This document shows positions 5,634 to 14,137 of a stretch of 33,225 nt of DNA, one piece after another; the first letter of the stretch is position 1, and each line of letters opens with the position of its first letter. The stretch is taken from the NCBI GenBank assembly GCA_029238935.1, contig JAQZBN010000042.1, positions 1 through 33,225 of the forward strand, given 5' to 3'. The notes under the pieces were generated by a model that was not told the DNA's origin, ran no database searches, and saw only the letters and a list, made by a program, of their open reading frames with translations. The position numbers were made by a program, and so were the translations under genes. The DNA is from Herbinix sp. GTDB taxonomy: Bacteria > Bacillota > Clostridia > Lachnospirales > Lachnospiraceae.

Positions 5634-8183
5634 ATGGAGAAATACGAGAAGGTAGGTACTGGTCTAAGTGGTTTTGACCAGGTGATTGATCATCTTCGAT
5701 TGGGTGATAATGTAGTATGGCAAGTGGATTCGGTTTTAAGTTATAAAAAGATGGTTGATCCTTATGTTTCGCGGGCTTTATCAGATAATAGAAGAATTGT
5801 TTATATTCGTTTTGGTAGCCATAATTTCATTCTTGAAGAAAATCCAAATATCTATGTTTATGAAATTGATCCCTCTATGGGTTTTGAAAGCTTCGCGACC
5901 CAAGTCCATAACATAGTGAAACAGGAAGGACGGAAGGTATTTTATATATTTGATTGCTTAACGGATCTGTTGGAGTATTGGTATTCTGATTTGATGATTG
6001 GTAATTTTTTTAAAGTAACATGTCCATATCTTTATGAATTAGATACCATTGCTTACTTTGCAATCATTCGTAATGTGCACACATATAGTACGATTGCAGG
6101 AATTCGGGAAACTACCCAGCTATTATTGGATTTATATCAGGTGAACGAAAAGTATTATATTCATCCCTTAAAAGTATGGCAGCGATATTCACCGACGATG
6201 TTTTTTCCCCATTTGATTAAAGATCAGGAGGCCATCTGCATCACTGCCAGTACGGAAGCAGCAGAATTGTTTTCCAGCATTCATCGTGGGGAGGAACGGT
6301 TGGATTTTTGGGATGTTGTATTTAAAAGAGCGAAAGAAGTATTATTAAAACCTTTGGATCAACAAGAAGCCACGAAACAGCTATTGATGAGTATGATTAT
6401 TGGAAGTGATTCGAAGATGTTTCAGCTTTGCATACGCTATTTTACACTTCTTGATATCTTGGAAATTGCTACGAGAGAAATTGGTACTGGTTTTATAGGA
6501 GGAAAAAGTGTAGGAATGCTTCTTGCAAGGAAAATACTTAGGAAGGAAGGGAAGGAGCGGTTTTCTCCATATTTAGAACCTCATGATTCCTATTATTTGG
6601 GTTCCGATATTTTTTATACTTATATTGTTCAGAACGGTTGGTGGAGACTGCGAACGAAACAAAAGACCCAGGATGGTTATTATAAATATGCACCGGAATT
6701 AAAGGAAAAACTGTTACATGGCAGCTTTCCCGTAAACATCCAGGAACAATTTGTTCAAATGCTAGAGTATTTCGGACAATCACCAATTATCGTCAGGTCC
6801 AGTTCGTTATTGGAAGATAATTTCGGTAATGCATTTGCTGGGAAATATGACAGCATCTTCTGTGTAAATCAGGGAACACCGGAGGAACGTTATGAGGCCT
6901 TTGAACAAGCGGTTCGAACGGTTTATGCCAGTACAATGAATGAGGATGCTTTGGCTTATCGAATGAATCGGGGATTGTTTGAGAAGGATGAACAGATGGC
7001 AATCTTAGTACAGAGGGTGTCCGGCGATTATTACGGTGAAAATTTCTTTCCTCATATTGCTGGAGTAGGAAATTCATCAAACCTGTATGTATGGGATAAG
7101 AATGTGGATATGGATGCAGGTATGTTACGTTTAGTTTTTGGTCTTGGTACCAGGGCGGTAGACAGGACGGAAGGAGATTACGTTCGCATTGTAAGTTTGG
7201 ATGATCCGATGCGAACCCCATTGATGAATTATGAGGATAAGAAAAAATTCTCGCAGCATTGTGTAGATGTTCTATCTTTAAAAGAAAATATATTAACTAA
7301 CCGGGAAACTGATGATATTATTTCGGAAAATATTAAGGTTAACAGAGATCTGTTTGCTGGAATTGATTATCAGACCGTTGAACGACTGCGGGAACGGGGG
7401 ATTACAAATCGAAAAACTCCTTATATTCTGGACTTTCAAAAACTTCTGAAGCAAACGGAGTTTCCTGCACTGATGAAGGAAATGTTATCCGTACTATCCA
7501 AGGTATATGACTATCCGGTTGACATTGAGTTTACAGCAAATTTTAACAAAGAGATGTACTTTAAAGTAAATCTTTTACAATGCAGACCGTTACAGACGAA
7601 GGGGTTAGGAAAATCAATTACTATGCCAAAGTTAACGAATACGGATGATTGTTTATTTGCTTCGAAAGGAAACTTTATGGGAGGTAACGTCCATCTACCC
7701 ATAGATTATGTTATCTATGTTCATACACAGGAATACCTCAACTTAAATGAACAGAGTAAATATACCGTAGCCAGGCAGATCGGTATGATAAATTCTGCTT
7801 TAAAGGGGAAATCTATGATGCTGATGGGTCCGGGAAGATGGGGGACTACAACTCCTTCCCTTGGAGTTCCGGTACATTTTACAGAACTATGTAATATGTC
7901 CGTCATTTGTGAGATTGCATCTACTGAGGCAGGGTTTATGCCGGAATTATCCTATGGAAGCCATTTCTTTCAGGATTTGGTGGAAGCCGGTATTTTTTAT
8001 ATCGCTTTATTTAATGGTCATCCAGAAGTTATTTTTCATCCGGAACGGTTTTATGAACATGAAAATCTACTTGAAACAATACTACCTGGTGCAAGTCAGC
8101 TAGCCCATGTCATTCAAGTAACTAAAATTTCTGGGCTTGAGATATTTTCCGATATTATTACACAAACATTAATATGTAGATGA
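5634..8183 (+). CDS. PEP/pyruvate-binding (PPDK N-domain) protein with N-terminal degenerate RecA/KaiC-like domain
   Basis: A protein of about 849 residues. ATG 5634 sits 5 nt after AGAGGGG; the GTG at 5628 overlaps that site. Residues 1-200 resemble a KaiC/RecA core (VGTGLSGFDQVI, strand VVWQV, FYIFDCLTDLL as a Walker-B-like strand), but the P-loop GKT is missing. From about residue 280 comes a pyruvate phosphate dikinase/PEP synthase ATP-grasp domain: GGKSVGMLLARKIL, IIVRSSSLLEDNFG, AFAGKYDSIF, AILVQRVSG, LVFGLGTRAVDR and closing VNLLQCRPLQ. The mobile phosphohistidine domain and the C-terminal TIM barrel of real PpsA/PPDK are absent; instead there is a ~200-residue tail with MLMGPGRWGTTTPSLG and EAGFMPELSYGSHFFQDL. 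Related proteins occur in archaea and clostridia with no settled role. It is a single-gene unit ending in a terminator. Confidence 0.8.
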   Translation: MEKYEKVGTGLSGFDQVIDHLRLGDNVVWQVDSVLSYKKMVDPYVSRALSDNRRIVYIRFGSHNFILEENPNIYVYEIDPSMGFESFATQVHNIVKQEGRKVFYIFDCLTDLLEYWYSDLMIGNFFKVTCPYLYELDTIAYFAIIRNVHTYSTIAGIRETTQLLLDLYQVNEKYYIHPLKVWQRYSPTMFFPHLIKDQEAICITASTEAAELFSSIHRGEERLDFWDVVFKRAKEVLLKPLDQQEATKQLLMSMIIGSDSKMFQLCIRYFTLLDILEIATREIGTGFIGGKSVGMLLARKILRKEGKERFSPYLEPHDSYYLGSDIFYTYIVQNGWWRLRTKQKTQDGYYKYAPELKEKLLHGSFPVNIQEQFVQMLEYFGQSPIIVRSSSLLEDNFGNAFAGKYDSIFCVNQGTPEERYEAFEQAVRTVYASTMNEDALAYRMNRGLFEKDEQMAILVQRVSGDYYGENFFPHIAGVGNSSNLYVWDKNVDMDAGMLRLVFGLGTRAVDRTEGDYVRIVSLDDPMRTPLMNYEDKKKFSQHCVDVLSLKENILTNRETDDIISENIKVNRDLFAGIDYQTVERLRERGITNRKTPYILDFQKLLKQTEFPALMKEMLSVLSKVYDYPVDIEFTANFNKEMYFKVNLLQCRPLQTKGLGKSITMPKLTNTDDCLFASKGNFMGGNVHLPIDYVIYVHTQEYLNLNEQSKYTVARQIGMINSALKGKSMMLMGPGRWGTTTPSLGVPVHFTELCNMSVICEIASTEAGFMPELSYGSHFFQDLVEAGIFYIALFNGHPEVIFHPERFYEHENLLETILPGASQLAHVIQVTKISGLEIFSDIITQTLICR

Positions 8184-8189
8184 TTAGAT

Positions 8190-8222
8190 AGAGGGTGGAT
8201 TGAAAAATCACCCTCTGTTTTC
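8190..8222 (+). terminator. Intrinsic terminator after the PEP-binding protein gene
   Basis: AGAGGGTG (8190-8197) pairs with CACCCTCT (8209-8216), followed by GTTTTCTGTTT. The hairpin begins 6 bp after the stop codon. Confidence 0.8.
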
Positions 8223-8272
8223 TGTTTCTAAGAGAATTTTAATTAAATTCAGATTTATCCTAGCAATAATTA

Positions 8273-8302
8273 CATGATTTTGCTTAGTATGGAACATACT
8301 AT
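8273..8302 (+). promoter_or_regulatory. Possible sigma-E-type promoter / inverted repeat before the Mn catalase gene
   Basis: CATGATTT (8273-8280), a 14-nt spacer and CATACTAT (8295-8302) approach the sigma-E pattern (ATATTT-like, N14, CATACAAT). The same stretch holds an inverted repeat TAGTATG-GAA-CATACTA (8285-8301), which is an alternative explanation as an operator. Confidence 0.3.
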
Positions 8303-8346
8303 GTTGGAGACATGCAAACTTTTTCGAAGGTATAGGAGATGAAGAA

Positions 8347-9033
8347 ATGTTTAAACATGAAAAACAATTATTAAGGGATGTAAAAATTGATGCTCCAAAC
8401 CCTAATTATGCTACGCTGCTCCAGGAACAGCTGGGAGGACCACAAGGTGAATTGAAGGTTGCTTTACAATATTTATCCCAAAGTTTTCGCATCAAGGATG
8501 TCGCAATTAAGGATCTATTTTTAGATATAGCAGCCGAAGAGCTTAGTCATATGGAGATGGTAGCTACAACAGTGAACTTACTAAACGGACACGACTTAGA
8601 TGCAATGAATGCCACGGTTGGTAATGTGGAAGCCCATGTACTAACCGGGTTAACACCGATGCTATCAAATGCTTCAGGTCAACTTTGGACCGCAGCTTAC
8701 GTAAATGAAACGGGTGACTTAGCTGCAGATCTTCTGTCTAATATAGCAGCAGAACAGAGAGCAAAGGTAGTGTACGAGTACCTTTATAGACAAATTAATG
8801 ATAAGGGTGTTAAAGATACCATTGACTTCCTGTTGAATCGGGAAGAAGCTCATAATGCACTTTTCCGTCAGGCGTTTAATAAAATTCAAGACACCGGTTC
8901 CTTGAAAGATTTCGGTGTAACCGAAGATTCAAGACTTTATTTTGATTTATCAACTCCAGGTAAATATTTCGATTTAAATAATCCAGAAGCACCAAGCTTT
9001 GAAAATAATAACGGTGCCAATAATGGTGCCTGA
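8347..9033 (+). CDS. Manganese catalase family protein (CotJC-like)
   Basis: A 228-residue ferritin-like four-helix protein. The dimanganese ligands expected for non-haem catalase are present with the right spacing: Glu35 (GELKVAL), Glu65 and His68 (AAEELSHME), Glu136 (AAEQRAK) and His169 (REEAHN). The Glu65-His68 and Glu136-His169 gaps equal those in Lactobacillus Mn catalase. At this short length it is closest to the CotJC spore-coat catalases, which destroy hydrogen peroxide at or near the spore surface. The C-terminus ends in a low-complexity NNGANNGA tail whose stop codon lies inside a GTGCCTGACCC motif repeated 61 bp further on. The dehydrogenase gene follows 82 bp downstream and a CotF-like gene after that, suggesting a spore-linked detoxification unit. 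Confidence 0.9.
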   Translation: MFKHEKQLLRDVKIDAPNPNYATLLQEQLGGPQGELKVALQYLSQSFRIKDVAIKDLFLDIAAEELSHMEMVATTVNLLNGHDLDAMNATVGNVEAHVLTGLTPMLSNASGQLWTAAYVNETGDLAADLLSNIAAEQRAKVVYEYLYRQINDKGVKDTIDFLLNREEAHNALFRQAFNKIQDTGSLKDFGVTEDSRLYFDLSTPGKYFDLNNPEAPSFENNNGANNGA

Positions 9034-9036
9034 CCC
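9026..9036 (+). repeat. Direct repeat copy 1 (GTGCCTGACCC)
   Basis: An 11-bp core identical to copy 2 at 9087-9097. It includes the catalase stop codon and is followed by TGTTAA, while copy 2 is preceded by TTAACA, so short inverted flanks face each other. Confidence 0.55.
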
Positions 9037-9086
9037 TGTTAATAAACTGTGAATAAATTGTAAACAAAAGGGCAGTTTCGTTAACA

Positions 9087-9097
9087 GTGCCTGACCC
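9087..9097 (+). repeat. Direct repeat copy 2 (GTGCCTGACCC)
   Basis: The second copy lies 19 bp upstream of the dehydrogenase start, just before its ribosome site (AAGGAGG). Confidence 0.55.
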
Positions 9098-9115
9098 CAA
9101 TAAGGAGGTTTTTCG

Positions 9116-10246
9116 ATGAAAGCAATCGTTTATGAAGGAATGAAAAACTTAAAGGTGGAGGATGTCGCAGATCCTAAGATAGAAAAAACAGATGATATTA
9201 TTGTAAAAGTAACATCAACTGCAATCTGCGGTTCGGATCTTCATTTATTTCATGGTTTAGTACCAAATATGCCTAAGGGCTTCATTCTTGGCCATGAGAC
9301 CATGGGAATAGTGGAGGAAATAGGTTCCGAAGTTACAAAGGTGAAGAAAGGGGATCGAGTTATCGTTCCGTTTCCAATCGCCTGTGGACATTGTTGGTAT
9401 TGCCAACATGATTTATGGAGTCAGTGTGATAATTCCAATGCCCATGGCGAAGCTGGTGCGATCTTTGGTTATAGTGATACCTATGGTGGCTATGATGGTG
9501 GCCAGGCAGAATATTTACGTGTTCCTTATGCTAATGTAGGACCAACTGTAATACCTGAAGATTTGGCTGACGAACAGGCATTATTTTTAACGGATGTATT
9601 ACCTACATCCTATTGGGGGGTGGAAAATGGAGGAGTCAAAAGCGGCGATACCGTCGTTGTCTTAGGCTGCGGTCCCATTGGTCTGAATGCTATCAAATGG
9701 TCCATCTTTCAAGGTGCAAATCGTGTCATTGCAGTAGATAATGTTGATTACCGATTAGAACATGCGCGAAAATATTATGGGGTTGAGGTTATTAATTTTG
9801 AAGAGCATGATGATACCGGTGAATACATTCATGAGATAACAAGCGGTGGAGCAGATGTAGTTCTCGACTGTGTTGGACTTGACGGTAAGATGACTACATT
9901 TGAAAAAATTGAAACGATATTAAAGCTCCAAGGCGGATCAAAATCGGCTATTGAAATGGCTACACAAGCCGTAAGAAAGGGTGGAACCGTGGTCTTAATC
10001 GGAGTATACGGAACCAGATATAATATGTTTCCTTTGGGCGATTTCTTCAGTAAAAATATAACGCTAAAGATGGGACAATGTCCGGTGCATTCCTATGTCG
10101 ATCCCATTCTAAAGTTAATCAGAGAGAAGAAATTTGATCCTACAGATATCATAACACACAAACTTTCTCTGGATCAGGGTGTCCATGGATATGAGATCTT
10201 TGATAAGAAAGAGGATAATTGTATTAAGGTAATCCTGAAGCCTTAG
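9116..10246 (+). CDS. Zinc-dependent alcohol dehydrogenase, glutathione-independent formaldehyde dehydrogenase type
   Basis: A 376-residue medium-chain dehydrogenase/reductase; ATG at 9116 follows AAGGAGG. The catalytic-zinc residues are Cys38 (STAICGSD) and His60-Glu61 (LGHETMG), with a further cysteine or Asp ligand expected in the core. The structural-zinc cysteines are 90, 93, 96 and 104 (CGHCWYCQHDLWSQC). The Rossmann nucleotide site is VVVLGCGPIGL at about 180-190, followed by VIAVDN, so NAD is likely preferred over NADP. Length (376, longer than simple ADH) and the YGGYDGGQAEYLRVP segment fit the formaldehyde dehydrogenase-like subgroup. The substrate is not provable here. It lies between the Mn catalase and a CotF-like coat gene, which suggests removal of reactive aldehydes or a spore-linked job. 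Its stop overlaps a GTG that could start the next gene. Confidence 0.9.
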   Translation: MKAIVYEGMKNLKVEDVADPKIEKTDDIIVKVTSTAICGSDLHLFHGLVPNMPKGFILGHETMGIVEEIGSEVTKVKKGDRVIVPFPIACGHCWYCQHDLWSQCDNSNAHGEAGAIFGYSDTYGGYDGGQAEYLRVPYANVGPTVIPEDLADEQALFLTDVLPTSYWGVENGGVKSGDTVVVLGCGPIGLNAIKWSIFQGANRVIAVDNVDYRLEHARKYYGVEVINFEEHDDTGEYIHEITSGGADVVLDCVGLDGKMTTFEKIETILKLQGGSKSAIEMATQAVRKGGTVVLIGVYGTRYNMFPLGDFFSKNITLKMGQCPVHSYVDPILKLIREKKFDPTDIITHKLSLDQGVHGYEIFDKKEDNCIKVILKP

Positions 10247-10589
10247 TGGTAGTTACTAGTAATGATAATTTGAAGGTAGGTGACAGTATGGCTCATTTAC
10301 TACAGAATATGGCAGGTATGGGAGACCTGACAGAGCAGGTGATAATAACTGACTTTCTGATCGCTTCCAAGAGTGCGAATAAAAATTATGCGGCCGCCAT
10401 TGCTGAGACTACGACTCCAGAGGTAAAAACACGTTAAAGAAGCAACTTGATGATGCTATTAATACCCACGATCGTATCTCAACTTATATGATGAACAAGG
10501 GATATTATAATGCATTTGATCCAAGACAACAGATGAGAATTGACAGAGAAGCATCGGAAACCGTTTTAAGTATGGGACAGCAGGATTAA
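10246..10589 (+). pseudogene. CotF-like spore coat protein gene, frameshifted
   Basis: The first frame (GTG 10246, or more likely ATG 10288 with AAGGTAGG 7 nt upstream) encodes a CotF-type sequence through DLTEQVIITDFLIASKS and AETTTPEVK, then stops at 10435-10437. In the -1 frame the homology continues without a gap: TLKKQLDDAINTHDRIS, YMMNKGYYNAFDPRQQ, and so on to TAA at 10587-10589. The break lies at an A5 run (GTAAAAAC); one more A restores a single reading frame of about 100-115 residues, the usual CotF-like length. This is therefore a 1-base deletion in a homopolymer: a real pseudogene, a slippage-switched gene, or a sequencing error. The same spot (A-AAA-AC) could also permit -1 ribosomal slippage. 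It is the third gene of the catalase-dehydrogenase unit. Confidence 0.8.
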
Positions 10590-10603
10590 TAAAATATAAT
10601 AAG

Positions 10604-10628
10604 AAGGGGCAGGAATAGCCCCTTTTGC
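10604..10628 (+). terminator. Intrinsic terminator after the CotF-like gene
   Basis: AAGGGGC (10604-10610) pairs with GCCCCTT (10618-10624) across AGGAATA, followed by a short T-rich run. Confidence 0.8.
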
Positions 10629-10658
10629 TATATATAAATTGAGGAGGTGTTTATTGGT

Positions 10659-11477
10659 ATGATTTATCAAATGGTAAAGGGTTTATCTAAAATTACTACT
10701 TCATCATACAAGGTATTACCGGATATAACCATATTAAAATTTACAGTAGTAAATGCTTTTTTGGTAGGAAATAAAGATAATTGGATATTAGTGGATACCG
10801 GTCTGGAAAATTCGGCTGATTATATTATAAAAACAACAGAGGAACAATTTGGCCCCGAAGCGAAACCAGCTGCAATAATTTTAACTCATGGGCATTTTGA
10901 TCACATTGGATCCGTAAAGCAATTAGCAGAACATTGGAATGTTACTGTATATGCCCATGAAAATGAAATCCCCTATCTTACGGGGACAAGGGATTATCCA
11001 CAAGCAGATCCTACAGTAGATGAAGGACTCATTGCTAAAATGTCGGTGTTCTTTCCACATGAAGGGATTGATTTAGGTGATAGAATTAAGACATTACCTT
11101 CTGAAGGTAGAATTCCAGGTATGGAGGAGCTGGAATGGGTGCCTACCCCAGGGCATTCCCCAGGTCATATCTCCTTGTTTCGAGTGAAAGATAAGACATT
11201 AATCGTTGGTGATGCCTTTACGACCACGAAACAGGAGTCCTTCTGGTCGGTACTTACACAGAAGGAAGAAGTGAAGGGACCACCTGCCTACCTTACAACG
11301 GATTGGGTAGAAGCAGAAGATTCGGTAGAACGTTTGCGTTGCTTACAACCGGAGTTGGTGTTGCCGAGTCACGGAGAACCGCTAAAGGGAGATGAGCTAA
11401 AAAACCATTTAATCATGCTGACAGAGCATTTTGACGAAAAAGCGGTACCAAGAGAAGGTAGGTTTACAAAGAAGTAA
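10659..11477 (+). CDS. MBL-fold metallo-hydrolase (glyoxalase II / lactonase-like)
   Basis: A 272-residue metallo-beta-lactamase-fold protein. ATG 10659 is preferred, 9 nt after AGGAGGTG; the GTG at 10647 lies within the ribosome site. The metal-binding motif HGHFDH is at residues 77-82 (ILTHGHFDHIGS), a further ligand is in WVPTPGHSPGHISL, an Asp ligand in LIVGDAFTT, and a last His in LPSHGEPL. These are the residues of the two-zinc site used by glyoxalase II, quorum-quenching lactonases and related thioester/lactone hydrolases. The substrate cannot be named. It is a cytoplasmic single gene between the coat-gene terminator and the thiamine riboswitch promoter. Confidence 0.88.
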   Translation: MIYQMVKGLSKITTSSYKVLPDITILKFTVVNAFLVGNKDNWILVDTGLENSADYIIKTTEEQFGPEAKPAAIILTHGHFDHIGSVKQLAEHWNVTVYAHENEIPYLTGTRDYPQADPTVDEGLIAKMSVFFPHEGIDLGDRIKTLPSEGRIPGMEELEWVPTPGHSPGHISLFRVKDKTLIVGDAFTTTKQESFWSVLTQKEEVKGPPAYLTTDWVEAEDSVERLRCLQPELVLPSHGEPLKGDELKNHLIMLTEHFDEKAVPREGRFTKK

Positions 11478-11490
11478 TTTTGTTTTTTGA

Positions 11491-11519
11491 TTGACATCCA
11501 AGGATACAACTTTTATAAT
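11491..11519 (+). promoter_or_regulatory. Consensus sigma-A promoter of the thi operon
   Basis: TTGACA (11491-11496), a 17-nt spacer and TATAAT (11514-11519) match the consensus exactly and lie just upstream of the TPP riboswitch. Confidence 0.85.
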
Positions 11520-11537
11520 GAAGGAAAATGAATATGG

Positions 11538-11617
11538 ATTTCGGGAGCTTGTGTGCAGGCTGAGAGGAAACAATAGTTTCGACCGTACCTGATTTGGGTA
11601 ATGCCAACGTAGGGAAT
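11538..11617 (+). ncRNA. TPP riboswitch (THI element) aptamer
   Basis: The conserved THI-box segments occur in order: GGGAGC near the 5' side, CTGAGAGG (11560-11567), ACCTGAT (11587-11593) and GGGTAATGCCAACGTAGGGA (about 11596-11615). ATTTC (11538-11542) and GGAAT (11613-11617) can form P1. Binding of thiamine pyrophosphate is expected to favour the terminator that follows and so shut off thiCMED when thiamine is plentiful. Confidence 0.95.
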
Positions 11618-11635
11618 AACATTTTAGTAAGTCAT

Positions 11636-11668
11636 GGGATGTGCCTCGTTGGGTACATCTCTTTTTTT
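11636..11668 (+). terminator. Riboswitch-controlled intrinsic terminator
   Basis: A stem GGGATGTGCC / GGGTACATCTC (11636-11661, with G-T pairs) is followed by T7. It lies 18 nt after the aptamer and 160 bp before thiC, so it is the expression platform; the alternative antiterminator pairing was not identified. Confidence 0.85.
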
Positions 11669-11830
11669 GTACCTAAATCCCTAGATCTATTTATTTTTCT
11701 CTGTTCATGTACATACCTAACAAATAGGAAGTAATCCAAGGATGACTGAGTATGAACAGAAAACCAATTATTTTTAATGATATGATCAGTCGGGTGAAAG
11801 ACTGACAGGAGAAAAAAATGGAGGTACAAG

Positions 11831-13132
11831 ATGCAGTATAAAACACAGATGGAAGCAGCAAAGCTTGGTATCATAACAAAAGAAATGAAAATCGTAGCAC
11901 AGAAAGAAAGAATGGAGGAGGAAGCGATACGAAAATTAGTTGCCTGTGGAAGAGTTGCGATCCCGGCAAATATGAATCATAGCAAACTAAGTCCGGAAGG
12001 CATCGGAGAGGGTCTCCGTACCAAAATTAACGTTAACCTTGGTGTATCCGGTGATTGTCCAGGCTATGAAAAAGAATTTGAGAAAGTGAAGTTGTCCCTT
12101 GAATTTGGAGCAGAGGCAATCATGGACTTAAGTAATTATGGAAAAACCAATACCTTTCGTAAACAATTGATTGATTATTCACCTGCTATGATTGGTACGG
12201 TACCGATGTATGATGCCATTGGTTATCTGGAAAAGGACTTAATGGAAATCAAAGCAAAGGATTTTCTTAATGTGGTGGAAGCACACGCAATACAGGGAGT
12301 GGATTTTGTTACCATCCATGCAGGACTAAATAAAAGGGCAGTGGAAAGTTTCAAAAAATCCAAACGCTTAACTAATATCGTTTCCAGAGGTGGATCCTTA
12401 CTATTTGCGTGGATGGAGATGACGGGAAATGAAAACCCCTTCTATGAATACTACGATGAGTTATTAGATATTCTCTATCGATATGATGTCACCATTAGCT
12501 TAGGGGATGCACTTCGTCCGGGTAGCATCCATGACAGCACTGATGCAGGGCAGATTTCTGAGTTGGTTGAATTAGGTGCATTAACCAAACGCGCATGGGA
12601 TAAGAATGTACAGGTATTAGTGGAAGGTCCGGGGCATATGGCAATCAATGAGATTGCAGCAAATATGACGGTGCAAAAACGTCTCTGTCACGGGGCACCC
12701 TTCTATGTATTAGGACCCTTGGTTACTGATATTGCCCCCGGTTATGATCATATTACCTCGGCAATCGGTGGAGCAATTGCTGCAGCCAATGGTGCAGACT
12801 TCTTGTGCTATGTAACTCCGGCAGAACATTTAAGACTTCCGGATCTAAGTGATGTTAAGGAAGGTATCATAGCATCCATAATTGCTGCTCATGCTGCAGA
12901 TATTGCAAAAGGAATTCCTTACGCAAGAGAAATTGACAATAAGATGAGTGATGCCAGAAGACGAATTGATTGGGAGGAGATGTTCTCCTATGCAATTGAT
13001 GGGAAGAAAGCAAGAGAATACTTTGAAAGTACTCCACCAACTGATAAACATAGTTGTTCCATGTGCGGAAAAATGTGTGCTATGAGGACAACGAATAAAA
13101 TATTAAACGGTGAGAAGGTAGAAATACTATAA
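11831..13132 (+). CDS. thiC: Phosphomethylpyrimidine synthase ThiC
   Basis: A 433-residue radical-SAM enzyme that rearranges aminoimidazole ribotide to HMP phosphate, the pyrimidine half of thiamine. ATG 11831 follows GGAGGT at 5 nt. Hallmarks include [64 protein letters not shown] and [26 protein letters not shown]. The C-terminal iron-sulfur motif reads [10 protein letters not shown]. This is C-x2-C-x3-C, one residue shorter between the last two cysteines than the C-x2-C-x4-C usually quoted. It is the short ThiC form without the long N-terminal domain. It is the first gene of the TPP-riboswitch operon, with thiM starting 113 bp downstream. Confidence 0.97.
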   Translation: MQYKTQMEAAKLGIITKEMKIVAQKERMEEEAIRKLVACGRVAIPANMNHSKLSPEGIGEGLRTKINVNLGVSGDCPGYEKEFEKVKLSLEFGAEAIMDLSNYGKTNTFRKQLIDYSPAMIGTVPMYDAIGYLEKDLMEIKAKDFLNVVEAHAIQGVDFVTIHAGLNKRAVESFKKSKRLTNIVSRGGSLLFAWMEMTGNENPFYEYYDELLDILYRYDVTISLGDALRPGSIHDSTDAGQISELVELGALTKRAWDKNVQVLVEGPGHMAINEIAANMTVQKRLCHGAPFYVLGPLVTDIAPGYDHITSAIGGAIAAANGADFLCYVTPAEHLRLPDLSDVKEGIIASIIAAHAADIAKGIPYAREIDNKMSDARRRIDWEEMFSYAIDGKKAREYFESTPPTDKHSCSMCGKMCAMRTTNKILNGEKVEIL

Positions 13133-13245
13133 ATAATAGTTTCTGTGATAATGAAGGAAGGATAGAACCAATAAAGGGAGAGTATTAGTCGATAACAATT
13201 AGTATAAAGTAATACAACATACAGAAAATTAAAAGGAGTTTCCAT

Positions 13246-14070
13246 ATGAAATACGATTATATAAAAACAGTAAAACAAAAAAACCCCCTCGTACATAATA
13301 TAACAAACTATGTAACTGTAAATGATTGTGCCAATATTTTATTAGGTTTAGGAGCAAGCCCAATTATGGCGGATGATATCGGAGAGGTAGAAGAAATCGT
13401 ATCCATAAGCAATGCATTGGTGATTAATATAGGTACATTAAATGATCGAACGATTGCTTCCATGATCCAGGCAGGTAAGAAAGCCAATGAGAAAAACATA
13501 CCGGTTATTCTGGATCCGGTAGGAGCTGGAGCATCGAAATTACGTACGGACACAACGTTTCGTCTGCTTAAGGAATTAAAATTTTCAGTAATTCGTGGTA
13601 ACAGCTCTGAAATTAAAACTGTTTATTATGGAAGTGGTACCTCCAAAGGAGTCGATGCAGACAGTGCTGACATCATTACAGAAGATAATATAGAAAATGT
13701 GATCTCTTATGCAAAAGCATTAGCAAATCAATCAGGAGCAATCATTGCGATTACCGGCGCAATTGATATCGTGGCAGATTCGAAGAAAGCATATGTCATT
13801 CGGAATGGTCATCCACTGATGAGTAAGATCACTGGAACTGGCTGTATGTTAACCTCAATCCTTGGAGCAATGTGCGGAGCAAATCAGGACAGTATGCTAG
13901 ATGCTACAGCAGCAGGCGTATGCGCAATGGGAATCAGCGGTGAAGTAGCGGCAGAACGAATGGAGAAATACCAAGCAGGGACCTCCTCTTTAAAGATGTA
14001 TTTAATTGATACCATGAGTACAATGGAGGAAGAATTATATCAAAGTCGTGCTAGGTTTGATGTGATTTAA
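13246..14070 (+). CDS. thiM: Hydroxyethylthiazole kinase ThiM
   Basis: A 274-residue ribokinase-fold enzyme that phosphorylates 4-methyl-5-(2-hydroxyethyl)thiazole, a salvage route to the thiazole half of thiamine. Typical signatures are NPLVHNITNYVTVNDCAN, GASPIMADD, VILDPVGAGAS and the anion-hole/catalytic region KITGTGCMLTS, with the catalytic Cys in TGCM. ATG 13246 has AAAAGGAG upstream. It lies between thiC and thiE in the same direction, so it is under the riboswitch. Its presence without thiG/thiH/thiS nearby suggests reliance on salvaged thiazole, unless those genes are elsewhere. Confidence 0.97.
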   Translation: MKYDYIKTVKQKNPLVHNITNYVTVNDCANILLGLGASPIMADDIGEVEEIVSISNALVINIGTLNDRTIASMIQAGKKANEKNIPVILDPVGAGASKLRTDTTFRLLKELKFSVIRGNSSEIKTVYYGSGTSKGVDADSADIITEDNIENVISYAKALANQSGAIIAITGAIDIVADSKKAYVIRNGHPLMSKITGTGCMLTSILGAMCGANQDSMLDATAAGVCAMGISGEVAAERMEKYQAGTSSLKMYLIDTMSTMEEELYQSRARFDVI

Positions 14071-14137
14071 ATGAGCAGATATAAATGATAATAACATTCT
14101 TATTACCTTAATTAATTATAGAATTCGGAGGTTTCCA

